From AP-15 sp963790875 (GTDB lineage: Bacteria; Pseudomonadota; Alphaproteobacteria; ATCC43930; CGMCC-115725), in NCBI GenBank assembly GCA_963790875.1, contig CAWBQT010000014.1, positions 1 through 64,000 on the forward strand: a stretch of DNA of 64,000 nt, written 5' to 3'. Below, in pieces: positions 36,249 to 46,069 of the stretch (positions are counted from its first letter, which is position 1; each line of letters opens with the position of its first letter). A program made the translations under genes and the position numbers. Under the pieces are notes generated by a model. It was not told the origin of the DNA. It searched no databases and saw only the letters and a program-made list of their open reading frames with translations.

Positions 36249-37384
36249 GCGAGCATCGAAAGAACCTGCTGGGCGACCATCCGCTCTTGGCAATGTTCGG
36301 CGTGACGGTCGTGTCGGGGCTCGTCGTCGCGGTGGCAGCGGCCAACATCTCCGGCATCGCCGGGCTGTTCGCCGGCTTGCTCCTGGTGCTGCCATGGCTA
36401 GCGGTCGCGGCCGCGGCGGTCGCCGCCGTTGCCGCCGGCTATATCGGTTTCCGCGTCGCAACGAATTGGCCGAAGCGGCTGGCGAGCGGCGTGCTGCAGG
36501 TCGGCCCCGGGGTGGCAACCGCGCCGCTGCCGCAGCTGCACGTGCCGCAGCCAAAGCTGCAAGCGCGGCCGGCCGATCGTGCCATGGCCGAGCTCGACGC
36601 GATGGTCGGGCTCGCCCGGGTCAAGGAAGAGATCAACCGCCTGACAGCGCGGCTGCAGGTCGAGCGGCGGCGGCGTGAGCAGGGACTGCCGGTGACGCCG
36701 ATGAGCCTGCACATGGTGTTCACCGGGCCGCCGGGCGTTGGCAAGACCGTGGTCGCCCGCGCCGTCGGCAGCATCTATGCCGCCGTCGGCGTGCTGCGGC
36801 GCGGGCACGTCGTCGAAGTCGACCGCGAGGGGCTGGTGGCGGGTTATATCGGCCAGACCGCCATCAAGACGCTCGAGCGCTGCAAGGAGGCGCTCAACGG
36901 CATCCTCTTCGTCGACGAAGCCTATTCGCTGGTGACCGGCGGCACCGGCGACTTCGGCCAGGAGGCAATTTCGACGATCCTCAAATTCATGGAGGACAAC
37001 CGCGACCGGATCGTTGTCATCGTCGCCGGATATCCCGACAAGATGCGCCATCTCCTCGAAAGCAATCCGGGGCTCGCCAGCCGCTTCACGCGGCGCATCG
37101 ACTTCCCGCCATATGACGAGGAGGAGCTGATCGAGATCTTCGCACGACTGATGGCGCAGGAGCGGCTCACGGTGCCGGGCGGCTTCGAAGCGCGCATTCG
37201 GCCGTGGCTCGCCGCCGCCCTCGGCCGCGAGGATTGGGGCAATGCGCGCTCGATGCGAACCCTGGTCGAACGGGTGCGCGAAGCGCAGGCGGCCCGGCTC
37301 GCCGCCGACCTCGGCGCCGATTTGAGCGAGGTGACGATCGACGACCTCGATCGTGCCGTCGAGACCGTCGAGATGTCGGCGTGA
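36245..37384 (+). CDS. Membrane-anchored AAA+ ATPase (CbbX/SpoVK/EccA-like)
   Basis: A 379-residue protein. Two hydrophobic segments (about 14-34 and 38-68) precede a CbbX-type AAA+ module: DAMVGLARVKEEINRL (118-133), Walker A GPPGVGKT (161-168), the pore-like segment REGLVAGYIGQTA, Walker B ILFVDEAYSL (220-229), sensor VIVAGYPDKM, and an arginine-finger region LASRFTRRIDFPPY. A C-terminal lid GNARSMRTLVERVREAQAARL closes it. Soluble relatives are rubisco activases (CbbX) and type VII secretion ATPases (EccA); a membrane-anchored form is less usual. Start overlaps the upstream gene (ATGA); its stop overlaps the GTG of the Sel1-PDZ gene (GTGA). It probably remodels an envelope-associated complex. 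Confidence 0.8.
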   Translation: MSEHRKNLLGDHPLLAMFGVTVVSGLVVAVAAANISGIAGLFAGLLLVLPWLAVAAAAVAAVAAGYIGFRVATNWPKRLASGVLQVGPGVATAPLPQLHVPQPKLQARPADRAMAELDAMVGLARVKEEINRLTARLQVERRRREQGLPVTPMSLHMVFTGPPGVGKTVVARAVGSIYAAVGVLRRGHVVEVDREGLVAGYIGQTAIKTLERCKEALNGILFVDEAYSLVTGGTGDFGQEAISTILKFMEDNRDRIVVIVAGYPDKMRHLLESNPGLASRFTRRIDFPPYDEEELIEIFARLMAQERLTVPGGFEARIRPWLAAALGREDWGNARSMRTLVERVREAQAARLAADLGADLSEVTIDDLDRAVETVEMSA

Positions 37385-38898
37385 GCGATCTTTACGACGC
37401 CGGGCAATCGCCGCTGCGCGCCGCGCACAAATATCTCGTCGCGAGGGACCCGCTATACCGCGTCGCCCTGGCGGCGGCGCCGATCGCGCTCGCCGTGGCA
37501 CTCCTCGCCGCGACGGTCAGCGCCATCTGGACGCCGGCAACGCCGCTGCCACCGCCCGCCGTGCCGGCGCCGGCCGCTCCGCCGCAGGCGCCGGCATCGC
37601 CCGCGGCCCCGCCGCAGGCGCCGGCGCCGCGGGTCGATTACCAGGCGCTGCGCGACCGCGCCGTCAGCGATGCGGCGGCGCGCAGCGACCTCCTCGCCCG
37701 CGCCGACACCGGTGACGCCGAAGCGCAATTCTGGGCTGCCACACTCTACGACCCGCTATTGCCGGATGTGCGCTTTGCGAAGGACGGCGCGGTCGCCGCG
37801 CAGTGGTACGCGAAATCGGCGGCGCAGGGCGACATGTCGTCGGAAAACAATCTGGGCGGGCTGTACGAGAACGGGCTCGGCGTCGCGCCGGACACTGCCA
37901 TGGCGGCCCACTGGTATCGCAAGGCCGCGGACCAGGGAGACAGTTCCGCCGAAAACAACCTCGGGCGGCTCTATGAAAGCGGCAACGGCGTCCCGAAAGA
38001 CGAGGCCGAGGCGGTACGCTGGTACCGGATGGCGGCCGATCAGGGTTACGCGCCGGCGGAGAGCAATCTCGGACGGGTCTACGAGGCGGGTCTCGGCATT
38101 GCGAAAGACGAGGCCACGGCGGCAATGTGGTACGCCAAGGCGGCGCAGGCGGGTCTCGCCAACGCGCAACTCCGCCTCGGCTATCTCTACGAATCCGGAC
38201 GGGGGGTCGGCAAGGACCCGGCTGCCGCGGCGGACTGGTTCCGGAAGGCGGCGGCGCAGCAGGATCCCGACGCGGAAAACGAACTCGGTCGGACGTACGC
38301 CCTCGGCGTCGGCGTGCCGCGCAACTACGAGCGCGCGCTTGCGCTGTTCCGAAGGGCCGCCGCCAAGGGTCAGTCCGCGGCGCTCTACAATCTTGCTTTG
38401 GCGCTGGACAGCAGCTGGGGGATGCCGCGCGATCCGGTTGCCGCCTATATCTGGTACAGCATCGCGGCCCGCGCCGGCCTGCCGGAAAGGCGCGAGGCGG
38501 CGGCGACGGCCCGCGACCGGCTAGCCGCACAGCTGCCGCCGGCGGAACTCGGTGCGGCGCAAACGGCGGCCGAGAATTGGCGGCCGGGCGTCGTCGGCTA
38601 TATTGGCGTCAGGATTAGCGATCTGACGCCCGATCAGGCAAAGGCGATCGGCAGCACGCAGCCCGGCGGCGCGCTCGTCACCGAGGTGGCAACCGACGGT
38701 CCCGCGCAGCGCGCCGGGCTCTTGCCACAGGATGTGATTACCGCCTTCGACGGCCAGCCGACCTACACCGCCGCGGCGCTGCACCAGCTCGTTACCTTTG
38801 CCGTGCCGGGCGAGTTCGTCACACTCTTGGTTGAGAGGAGCAGTCAGCGCGGCTTCCTGCAGGAGCTGCACCTGGAGGTCGGGCAGCTCCGGCAATGA
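37381..38898 (+). CDS. Membrane-anchored Sel1-repeat protein with C-terminal PDZ domain
   Basis: 505 residues from GTG 37381, overlapping the AAA+ stop. A single membrane segment (about 28-50) is followed by a Pro/Ala linker (51-82). At least seven Sel1-like repeats follow (about 95-370; units such as AAQWYAKSAAQGDMSSENNLGGLYENG and AVRWYRMAADQGYAPAESNLGRVYEAG). A PDZ domain closes the protein (about 400-503; GYIGVRISDLTPDQA, GALVTEVATDGPAQRAGLLPQDVI). PDZ domains of this form bind C-termini in periplasmic protease and secretion systems, while Sel1 arrays scaffold protein complexes. With the AAA+ ATPase and the Tat-like protein it forms a three-gene envelope module of unknown role. Confidence 0.8.
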   Translation: MSDLYDAGQSPLRAAHKYLVARDPLYRVALAAAPIALAVALLAATVSAIWTPATPLPPPAVPAPAAPPQAPASPAAPPQAPAPRVDYQALRDRAVSDAAARSDLLARADTGDAEAQFWAATLYDPLLPDVRFAKDGAVAAQWYAKSAAQGDMSSENNLGGLYENGLGVAPDTAMAAHWYRKAADQGDSSAENNLGRLYESGNGVPKDEAEAVRWYRMAADQGYAPAESNLGRVYEAGLGIAKDEATAAMWYAKAAQAGLANAQLRLGYLYESGRGVGKDPAAAADWFRKAAAQQDPDAENELGRTYALGVGVPRNYERALALFRRAAAKGQSAALYNLALALDSSWGMPRDPVAAYIWYSIAARAGLPERREAAATARDRLAAQLPPAELGAAQTAAENWRPGVVGYIGVRISDLTPDQAKAIGSTQPGGALVTEVATDGPAQRAGLLPQDVITAFDGQPTYTAAALHQLVTFAVPGEFVTLLVERSSQRGFLQELHLEVGQLRQ

Positions 38899-38933
38899 GC
38901 TTTCATGCTCCGATTGACGAGCTAGGCTGAGTG

Positions 38934-40781
38934 ATGCGCGGGGCGGCAAGCGTCGCGCTCTCTGTGGACCGCAATATCATGGTGCCGGCGCGCGATGGCA
39001 TTGGGCTCGCGACCGACATCTACCGGCCGGAGGGGACGGGTCCTTTCCCGGTCATTCTCGAACGCACGCCTTACGACAAGACCTCACCCAGCCGGTCCGA
39101 GCGCACCGCCGCCGACGCGACGCCGCGTTCGCGCGCGATGGTCGCCGCCTATTTCGCGGCCCAGGGCTATGCCGTCGTCTATCAGGATTGCCGCGGCCGC
39201 TATTGTTCCGGAGGCCGCTTCACGAAATACCTGAGCGAGGCCGAAGACGGGTACGACACACTTGCCTGGCTCGTTCGTCAGCCCTGGTGCGACGGTCGCG
39301 TCGCGACGATGGGCCTCTCCTATGCGGCGCACGCACAGATGGCGCTCGGCTGCCTCGACCCGCCGGGCCTCGCCGCACAATTCGTCGATTGCGGCGGCTT
39401 CTCGAACGCCTATCGCAGCGGCATCCGGCATGGCGGCGCCTTCGATTTGAAGCAGGCGACCTGGGCCTATCGCAACGCCCTCGCCGATGCGCGCGATCCG
39501 GCGGCGAGAGCGGCGCTCGCCGGCGAGGACATCGCGGCGTGGCTCGCCCGCCTGCCTGTAATGCCGTGGTCGCCCGGCGATTCGCCGCTGCGGGCCGCGC
39601 CCGACTATGAGCACTATCTGTTCGAGCAGTGGTCGCACGGCGAATTCGACGCGTTCTGGCGGCAGCCCGGTCTTTATGCCGAGGGCTATTACGCCGCCTA
39701 TGCCGATGTCCCGATCGTGCATCTCTCCGGCTGGTACGACCCCTATGCCCGCACGGCGGTCGAGAATTACCTCGGGCTCGCCGGGCATAGGCGCTCTCCG
39801 GTGCAGCTGATCCTCGGTCCATGGACGCATGGCGACCGCTCGCTTTCCTACGCCGGCGATGTCGATTTCGGTCCGGCGGCGGCGATCGACGGCAATCTCG
39901 CTACCGATTTCTTCGCCCTGCGCCGGCGCTGGTTCGACCACTGGCTGCGCGGCGCCGACAATGGCGCCGACCGCGATCCGCCGGTGCGGGTGTTCGTGAT
40001 GGGCGGCGGCTCCGGCCGCAAGACCGCCGCCGGCCGCCTAGACCATGGTGGCCATTGGCGGGCGGCCGCCGGCTGGCCGCTGCCGGAGACGGAATGGACT
40101 CGCTGGTATCTGCAGGGCGATCGGGGTCTTGGCCGCGAACCGGGCGGCGACGGGGTGGCACCGCTCGTCCTCGTTGCCGATCCGCGCGATCCGGTACCGA
40201 CGATCGGCGGCGCCGTTTCCTCGGGCGAACCGGTCATGCGCGGCGGCGCCTATGACCAGCGCACCAGCCCCGCGGTCTTCGGCGCCCGCCCGCCGTTCGG
40301 CCCGCTTTGCGAACGCGCCGACGTCTTGTCCTTCGCCACCCCGCCCTTTGCCGCCGATCTCGAAGTGGCGGGTCCCGTGGAGCTGCGGCTGTGGCTCGGC
40401 TGCGACACGCCCGATGCCGACATCCATGCGAAGCTCGTCGATGTGCATCCGCCGAACGACGATTACCTCGACGGCTTCGCGATGAATTTGACCGAGGGGG
40501 TGCTGCGGCTGCGCTACCGCATGTCCTGGGAACGGCCGTCGCCGATGCGCCCGGGCGAGGTTTACGCCGTCGCGGTGGCGCTTTTCCCGATCGCCAATCT
40601 TTTCCGGCGCGGCCATCGCCTGCGTCTCGATCTCTCCGGCAGCAACTTCCCGCATTTCGACATCAACCCGAATTCGGGCGAAGCCGAGGGTTCGGGACAA
40701 AGGCCGCGGACCGCCCGCAGCCGGATCTTCGTCGACCGATCCCGCCCCTCGCACCTAATCCTGCCGATCATCCCGCTTTGA
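38934..40781 (+). CDS. CocE/NonD (S15-type) alpha/beta hydrolase
   Basis: A 615-residue serine hydrolase of the X-Pro dipeptidyl-peptidase/CocE group. It has an N-terminal alpha/beta fold with the nucleophile in MGLSYAAHAQM (about Ser129), an Asp in LSGWYDPYART, and a C-terminal jelly-roll (about 400-615) that contributes HFDINPN near its end. VYQDCRGRYCSGG is the family oxyanion region. It acts on ester or amide bonds of acyl substrates; glutaryl-acylase and cocaine-esterase relatives share the fold. ATG 38934 is chosen; GTG 38931 is in frame just before it. It is 36 bp after the Sel1-PDZ gene, but its unrelated role suggests it is outside that module. Confidence 0.8.
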   Translation: MRGAASVALSVDRNIMVPARDGIGLATDIYRPEGTGPFPVILERTPYDKTSPSRSERTAADATPRSRAMVAAYFAAQGYAVVYQDCRGRYCSGGRFTKYLSEAEDGYDTLAWLVRQPWCDGRVATMGLSYAAHAQMALGCLDPPGLAAQFVDCGGFSNAYRSGIRHGGAFDLKQATWAYRNALADARDPAARAALAGEDIAAWLARLPVMPWSPGDSPLRAAPDYEHYLFEQWSHGEFDAFWRQPGLYAEGYYAAYADVPIVHLSGWYDPYARTAVENYLGLAGHRRSPVQLILGPWTHGDRSLSYAGDVDFGPAAAIDGNLATDFFALRRRWFDHWLRGADNGADRDPPVRVFVMGGGSGRKTAAGRLDHGGHWRAAAGWPLPETEWTRWYLQGDRGLGREPGGDGVAPLVLVADPRDPVPTIGGAVSSGEPVMRGGAYDQRTSPAVFGARPPFGPLCERADVLSFATPPFAADLEVAGPVELRLWLGCDTPDADIHAKLVDVHPPNDDYLDGFAMNLTEGVLRLRYRMSWERPSPMRPGEVYAVAVALFPIANLFRRGHRLRLDLSGSNFPHFDINPNSGEAEGSGQRPRTARSRIFVDRSRPSHLILPIIPL

Positions 40782-41402
40782 TCCACTCTGAAGGGGCGGC
40801 ACAGTGCTAACGCTCGATGTGCCATGGGGGCGCGACGACGTGGTGATGACCAGCCGACAACTAAACCGGGGCCGTTAACCACGTGGCACATGCATTCTCC
40901 CGAAGCGCTGTGCTTTTGTGAAAAGATCGTCCACGCGGTGGCGACCAAGGGCTGCAACCACCGGAAAACTCCGCAGTAGATCCACGAGGGGTTCGAGTTT
41001 GGGGCTGGCGGCATGCCGACGCTCAGTCCGGCAGCACGATCGGCAGGACGAGGTGCGAGGGGCGCGACCGATGGTCTCCGCCGCCCGTCCGATGGGTCCG
41101 AATTGAGGGAGGTTCTGTCGCCGTTCGAGGCCGAGGAAGTCATGTCGCTACATGCCCAACTCGGCCGAGTGTAGGGACTCGTGCTCGACACCAGCGTCCT
41201 GATCTGCCCACGGGGGCCAACAGGGCCGGTGCCCTCCCCGGCTACAAGCACTGGCCTTCTAGGATGCGAAGAATTTGGGAAATAGCTGAAATCCGTGCCG
41301 TGCGTCCTTCGACACGGCCGCTGCGCGGCCTGCTCAGAATGGCGAAGGATTTCGATGCCATCGCTGGCTTACGTCATGGTGAGTCCGCCCGAAAGGCGCG
41401 GT
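40782..41402. other. Decayed intergenic region
   Basis: This 621-bp stretch holds no intact gene. A short frame from about 41175 reads GLVLDTSVLI, the usual opening of PIN-domain (VapC) toxins, then degenerates. Around 41303-41350 there is a palindromic motif (GGCCGCTGCGCGGCC within a CCTTCGACAC...CTGCTCAGAATGGCGAAGG context) that resembles a common alphaproteobacterial intergenic repeat. The rest is unremarkable. Confidence 0.4.
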
Positions 41403-43670
41403 TCAATGGGACTGCGGATCAGGATCGTGTACGTTGCGCTCGGCCGCAACTTCGGCGCGGGGTTTAACCCGCCGCATTCCTACCGGATCGGCGAGGTCGG
41501 CCGAGCCGGGGCATTTTGTCAGAGCTCCTTGCGTATATCCCACCTGCGCGTCGGGGACACCGGTCGTGTTCAGAAGCATCGGCTGGCCTTGCGGCGTCAG
41601 AACGAGAAGCTCCGCCTGGATGACGTCGCCGGTCCCGTCGGTCGGGAACGGCAGCGCCCCCAAGGTCAGCGTGGCGCTGTTCGACGGCCCGATGAACCAC
41701 GCCCCGAAACTCGTCGTCATCCAGACCGCGTCCGGCACGGTAAGTTTTTCGTTGCCGCTTGCTTGACCGCCGAACTCCAGCCGCCACGCATATCCGAGGG
41801 TAATTCCGGGCGGCGGATGCGTGACCGTCGCCGTATAGGTCTGCTTGCCGCCGGATTGCGGGAAGTGCAGGCAGGCCGACGGCGACAGTGCGATGCTGGC
41901 CGTGATATCCGAGATCGTCACGTCGACCGGGTTCGAGGCGATCCCATTGGCGACGACGACGAGCGAACTCGGTCCGATTTCGATATCGCTCGGCAAGGTG
42001 AACTCGGTCGACGAACGGATGCCGGGCGCCACCGAGGCCGAGGTGAAATCGAACGTCCGGGCGTAGAACATGTGCTTGGTTGTCTTGTTGGTGATCCGCA
42101 CCAGCGGGTAGTTGGTGCTCGCCTGCTCGTCATCGCCAAAAGAGGCGCCAAAGGTCAGTCCGCTGAATTGCTCGCCAGAGACCGGGTAGGTCCCCTGCGG
42201 AACCATCGCCTTCTTCGGAAGCGAGGTGATGACCGGCGCCCAGCGGGCCAGCGCACAGCATACCGCCGGAAAGATCTCGACATTGGGAAAGTCGGTCTCG
42301 ACGGCGAGGATCTCGCCGGTCGGCAGGACCAGGAAGTTCATTTCGAAGGAGCTCAGACCGGGCGAATTCGCGACATCGCCCACCTGTGTGAAGGTCTTGC
42401 CGTCGAACACGAAGAAGTGCGTCGGCGTCGGGAACGATAAGGGGGTCGCCCAAACGCCCGGGCTGGCGGCGATCAGCACCTTGCCGTTGGGCAGGATTGC
42501 GGCGGGGGCATCGGCCATCGTGTAGTTGATCCTGCCCACCGCCGGCATGTTCGGGCCTGCTTTCCACAAACGGGTGGCAGTGTTGTAGCTCGCGGTCGGC
42601 ACCTGATCATTCTGGCGCGGCAGGCTCGCGCTCGCGCCAAAAGCGTAGACCATGCCGCCCGGATGCAGGATCTGGGTCGGTGCCTCGAAGTTCGCGACGT
42701 GTCCAAAACATCCCGACAGCGAGACAATCGTGCTGCCTGCCGAGATCCATTGAAAGCTGTCCGTAAGAAGTAATTCGGAGCCTGTACCGCACATCTTGGT
42801 CTTGACATAGGCATCGACAGTCAGGATGTTGCCGTCCGGCAACAGCGTCCAATTTTCTTCGTCATTGATACCGAACTTGCCGCTGGCAACCTCGGCCCAG
42901 CTCAGATCGGTCGGATCGAGCGTCGCCAGTTGATTGGTCTGCGAGTTGGAGAGCAGGAATGTGCCGTTGTCGAGCAGCGCGCTCGAGGCGTCGCCGATTT
43001 TTGTCCAGCCGTCCGGCGGCGGCACAAAGGTCCAGGTGTCGGCGGTCGGATCATAGATGGCACCCAGATTCGTGTCGACGGCCGGCGGTGTCGCCACCTT
43101 GAAGCAGTTGTTGTATTCGCCGCCCTCGACCATGACGCGGCCGTCCGGCAATATTGCCGAAGCAAAAAACCGCGGCGCATAAACCGGCTGTCCTTCGACC
43201 GCCATATCGGCGATCAGCGACCAGGTTCCATTCTGGTAGTTGCCGTCGATATCGGGCTGCAGCCGGTACCAGGTCGAGGTGCAGGAGACATGCAGCAGAA
43301 CCGTGCCATCGGTCAGCAGCAAAGGGTTGCTGAGTTTGGCACCCGTCAGACTTGCGAGCGGGGTCCAGCCGAGCCCCGCCCGCGCCGGCATCGCGATCGG
43401 CGCCGCCGAAGGCAGGCTCGGATGGTCTCCCAGGAATCGGCGCCAGGCCGCGGGGTCCTTGGCAAGCTTCAGCAGCACCGGGCCGGGCAATGGCGGCAAA
43501 GCCGGTTCTGCCTGTTGCGCTCGCCCGGCCGCGGCGGTCAGCGCCAGAACCCACGACAGAGCGGCGAGCCAAAGCAAGGCCCGCCGCAATATCATCGCGC
43601 GGCCCGTGCCGCGAATTGTTCGGAAGAAAGCTCCCGCCGCAGCCATCCGCGACGCGCGACCCTTCGTCAT
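41403..43670 (-). CDS. Secreted kelch/galactose-oxidase-like beta-propeller protein
   Basis: About 755 residues. ATG 43670 follows a GGGAG site; ATG 43595 is the alternative and begins directly at the hydrophobic signal core (ILRRALLWLAALSWVLALTA). The mature protein has kelch-like blades (LLLTDGTVLLHVSCTSTWYRL, FFASAILPDGRVMVEGGEYNN, NWTLLPDGNILTVDAYV, PAAILPNGKVLIAASPG). An immunoglobulin-like domain follows of the galactose oxidase C-terminal type (VITSLPKKAMVPQGTYPVSG, SFGDDEQASTNYPLVRITNK), then a further beta domain. I do not see the full copper-site set (Tyr-Cys crosslink region), so oxidase activity is doubtful and it may be an adhesin or structural propeller. Confidence 0.7.
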   Translation of the reverse strand: MTKGRASRMAAAGAFFRTIRGTGRAMILRRALLWLAALSWVLALTAAAGRAQQAEPALPPLPGPVLLKLAKDPAAWRRFLGDHPSLPSAAPIAMPARAGLGWTPLASLTGAKLSNPLLLTDGTVLLHVSCTSTWYRLQPDIDGNYQNGTWSLIADMAVEGQPVYAPRFFASAILPDGRVMVEGGEYNNCFKVATPPAVDTNLGAIYDPTADTWTFVPPPDGWTKIGDASSALLDNGTFLLSNSQTNQLATLDPTDLSWAEVASGKFGINDEENWTLLPDGNILTVDAYVKTKMCGTGSELLLTDSFQWISAGSTIVSLSGCFGHVANFEAPTQILHPGGMVYAFGASASLPRQNDQVPTASYNTATRLWKAGPNMPAVGRINYTMADAPAAILPNGKVLIAASPGVWATPLSFPTPTHFFVFDGKTFTQVGDVANSPGLSSFEMNFLVLPTGEILAVETDFPNVEIFPAVCCALARWAPVITSLPKKAMVPQGTYPVSGEQFSGLTFGASFGDDEQASTNYPLVRITNKTTKHMFYARTFDFTSASVAPGIRSSTEFTLPSDIEIGPSSLVVVANGIASNPVDVTISDITASIALSPSACLHFPQSGGKQTYTATVTHPPPGITLGYAWRLEFGGQASGNEKLTVPDAVWMTTSFGAWFIGPSNSATLTLGALPFPTDGTGDVIQAELLVLTPQGQPMLLNTTGVPDAQVGYTQGALTKCPGSADLADPVGMRRVKPRAEVAAERNVHDPDPQSH

Positions 43671-44346
43671 GCCATTACGCTCCCGCAATATGCTACGCCG
43701 CCTGACAGCTGCCGGAGCGTCACCGGCCGGTCGGGGCTCCCTGGAAGTTACTGAATTGCGCGGTAGTCCGGAACCACTTTCGCTTGCGTGCGGCGAGTTG
43801 CACACGCCGTCGATGCCGCAGAGGAAACCCGCCGCACCGCGCCACTTCAACATCCGCGATTTCGGGCTCAATCCGAATCGTGGACGCGCGTCGCCGGCGA
43901 CCTAAGGTTTCGGCCAGCTTCGACCGGCGCCTGTCCGCGACGGCGGCGCGCGGCGGCAAGCCCGCCGTTTCGGCTGATGGCAGCCACAGGATGACCCGCG
44001 CGAACCGCCCTAGAACCTCTGCACAGAGGTTTTGACAGATTGCGTGCGCGCCTGGCTGCCCAGCCCTAATGCCGGTGGGTTCGGGTCCCTCGGATGGACG
44101 GCAATCGGTGGATTCCCGCCATTCGCCTGGACGCGCTCGGGCGAACAAGGTTGCGCCGATTCCGACCGTTCGTTTGGCCTCCAGCAACCAGTAAACTCGA
44201 TCCTCAGAGGAGTCCTTGTCTGGCCACGCGCGCGGATCGCCGCTCGCCCGCGCTGATAAGATTTGCCGTTGCCCAAGCCGGTGCAAGAAACGATGCTGGC
44301 TGCAGCGTCGGCAGGAAGCTGGCGAATGTGAGCGGGAGGAGCACAA
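43671..44346. other. Intergenic region between divergent genes
   Basis: This 676-bp gap contains no supported gene; frames in it lack ribosome sites and family resemblance. It carries the palindrome described at 44014-44031 and must contain the promoters of the propeller gene and the LLM oxidoreductase gene. Confidence 0.45.
44014..44031. promoter_or_regulatory. 18-bp palindrome followed by a TTGACA hexamer
   Basis: AACCTCTG-CA-CAGAGGTT has perfect 8-bp arms around a 2-bp centre. A perfect TTGACA hexamer starts one base later (44032-44037), although no matching -10 box lies 16-18 bp on. The arrangement suggests a dimeric regulator site over a -35 element, 315 bp before the LLM oxidoreductase start. 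It is outside any gene. Confidence 0.35.
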
Positions 44347-45429
44347 ATGAATTTTGGCATCGCGCTACCCACGCCTGCGGATTCCTGGAAGACCGTAAAG
44401 CGCGCCGAGGACGCGGGATTCAGCGCCGCGTGGTTCTATGACACTCAGCTTTTGAGTGCCGATATTTTCGTGGCGATGGGTGCCGCCGCTGTGAAAACGG
44501 ATCGCATTCGGCTGGGCACCGGTGTGTTGATCCCCTCCAACCGTATTGCGCCCGTAGCAGCCAATGGACTCGCCACGCTGAACGCGTTGGCCCCGGGCCG
44601 GATCGATGCCGGCTTCGGAACGGGTTACACCGGTCGGCGGACCATGGGTCTCGGCCCGTACAAGCTTTCCGATATGGATGAATACATCCGCGTGATCATG
44701 GCGATGTTGCAAGGCGAGAAGCCGGAGCTGCGTATCGAGGGCAAAACGCGCAAGGTCGGGTTTCTCAATCCGGAGACGAAGCTCATTAACATCGAGGAGT
44801 CGGTCCCGATTTATGTTTCAGCTTTCGGTCCAAAGGCTCGCCGCCTGACGGCAGAGCTCGACGCCAATTGGATCAATGTCAATTTCTCTGAGGATTTCTC
44901 GGCCATCACGGCAAGAAAGATGGAGGCGGACTATCGTGCCTCCGGGAGGGATCCTGCCCGCAAGCGGAAAACGATCTTCTCCTTCGGTTCTGTGCTGAAA
45001 GAGGGCGAGAGCTACGACAGCCCGCGCGTCAAGGCGGAAGCCGGACCCGTTGCCATGGTGATGCTGCATAACGCGATGGAGCAACAAAACCACGGCAGCC
45101 TGACCGCGGAGTTCGAGTCTTCGACCCCGCCCAATCCGGCTCTGGACCAAATCGTGCGCGAATACCGGAATGTCTATGAATCCTATGCGCCGGCCGACGC
45201 CCGCTATTTGACGCTACACAAGGGGCATCTGATGTTCGTGCGGCCGGAGGAAGACCGGTTCGCCACGGGCGATCTGATACGTGCGATGACCGTCACCGCC
45301 ACCGCCCCCGAATTACGAGACCGAATGCGGCGTCTTCAGGAAGCGGGCTACGATGAAGTCGCTGTACAAATAACCCCCGGCTGCGAAACAATGATCGACG
45401 ACTGGGCACGCGTATTCGAGAGGATCTGA
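44347..45429 (+). CDS. LLM-class flavin/F420-dependent oxidoreductase
   Basis: A 360-residue luciferase-like TIM-barrel protein: MNFGIALPTPADSWKTVKRAEDAGFSAAWFYDTQ at the N terminus, DRIRLGTGVLIPSNR (about 52-66), LAPGRIDAGFGTGYTGRRTMGLGP (about 80-103), PIYVSAFGPKARRL (about 156-169) and a C-terminal YDEVAVQITPG strand. The TGYTGRRTMG segment and the overall layout resemble F420-dependent or methylene-H4MPT-reductase-like members. A GGAGGA site precedes the ATG at 44347. It is a single gene, unlike the LLM protein at 3769. Its substrate is unknown. Confidence 0.8.
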   Translation: MNFGIALPTPADSWKTVKRAEDAGFSAAWFYDTQLLSADIFVAMGAAAVKTDRIRLGTGVLIPSNRIAPVAANGLATLNALAPGRIDAGFGTGYTGRRTMGLGPYKLSDMDEYIRVIMAMLQGEKPELRIEGKTRKVGFLNPETKLINIEESVPIYVSAFGPKARRLTAELDANWINVNFSEDFSAITARKMEADYRASGRDPARKRKTIFSFGSVLKEGESYDSPRVKAEAGPVAMVMLHNAMEQQNHGSLTAEFESSTPPNPALDQIVREYRNVYESYAPADARYLTLHKGHLMFVRPEEDRFATGDLIRAMTVTATAPELRDRMRRLQEAGYDEVAVQITPGCETMIDDWARVFERI

Positions 45430-46069
45430 AGGCGGTTCGCTCCACCTCGTCAACGCCAGCCGCTGGCGAAATCACTCGTTTTACGGACCCGAACTCGCCA
45501 CTCATCCGCGCCGGACGCATCCTAAGAAGCCCACGTTGGCCGGATTACCTTTCATCGACGATCCACCGCGGTGGGATCGCTCGTAACGAACTGCCGTGGG
45601 TAATAGCGACCGTGTGATTTTCGGCAAAGGCCACGCCCGCACAGGCAAACGGATGGTTTTAGCCAAAGCGCTTGTGATTCCAATCTGATAGAGCCGCGCC
45701 GGGTTTAGGTCCCCTACGGGCATGGGCCCGCATTCCTGCGAGCGGAGGCGAACGACCGCCGAGGGTCGGTTCTAGACCGTTCCCTAGTCTGTAGGTGCGC
45801 CGTGGCGGAACCCCGGCTGCCGGCCGCGCTTATAGACCGCGAGGGATCTCGGCGATAGCCTGCTTCGGCGTAGTCGCGTCGATCACGACGATGTCGGCTC
45901 GAACTCGGCGGATGTCCCTTCCACATACGCTGTCACCGAAAGATCGGTACGAGTTGTGAAACGCAAAAGCCGGTCGAACAGCGTCTCGCGCAGGGCAGCC
46001 ATCGTATCTTCTGTCATATCCCTGGGACGAACTTGCGCGGCTGACAACGGGCTCAGAACGGACGGCGCC
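45430..46069. other. Intergenic region, nothing recognised
   Basis: This 640-bp stretch upstream of the PuuE-like gene shows no supported gene. A minus-strand open frame near 45883-46077 (MTEDTMAALRETLFDRLLRF at its start) faintly resembles the N terminus of an M20 peptidase but has no continuation. It may be a relic. Confidence 0.35.
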
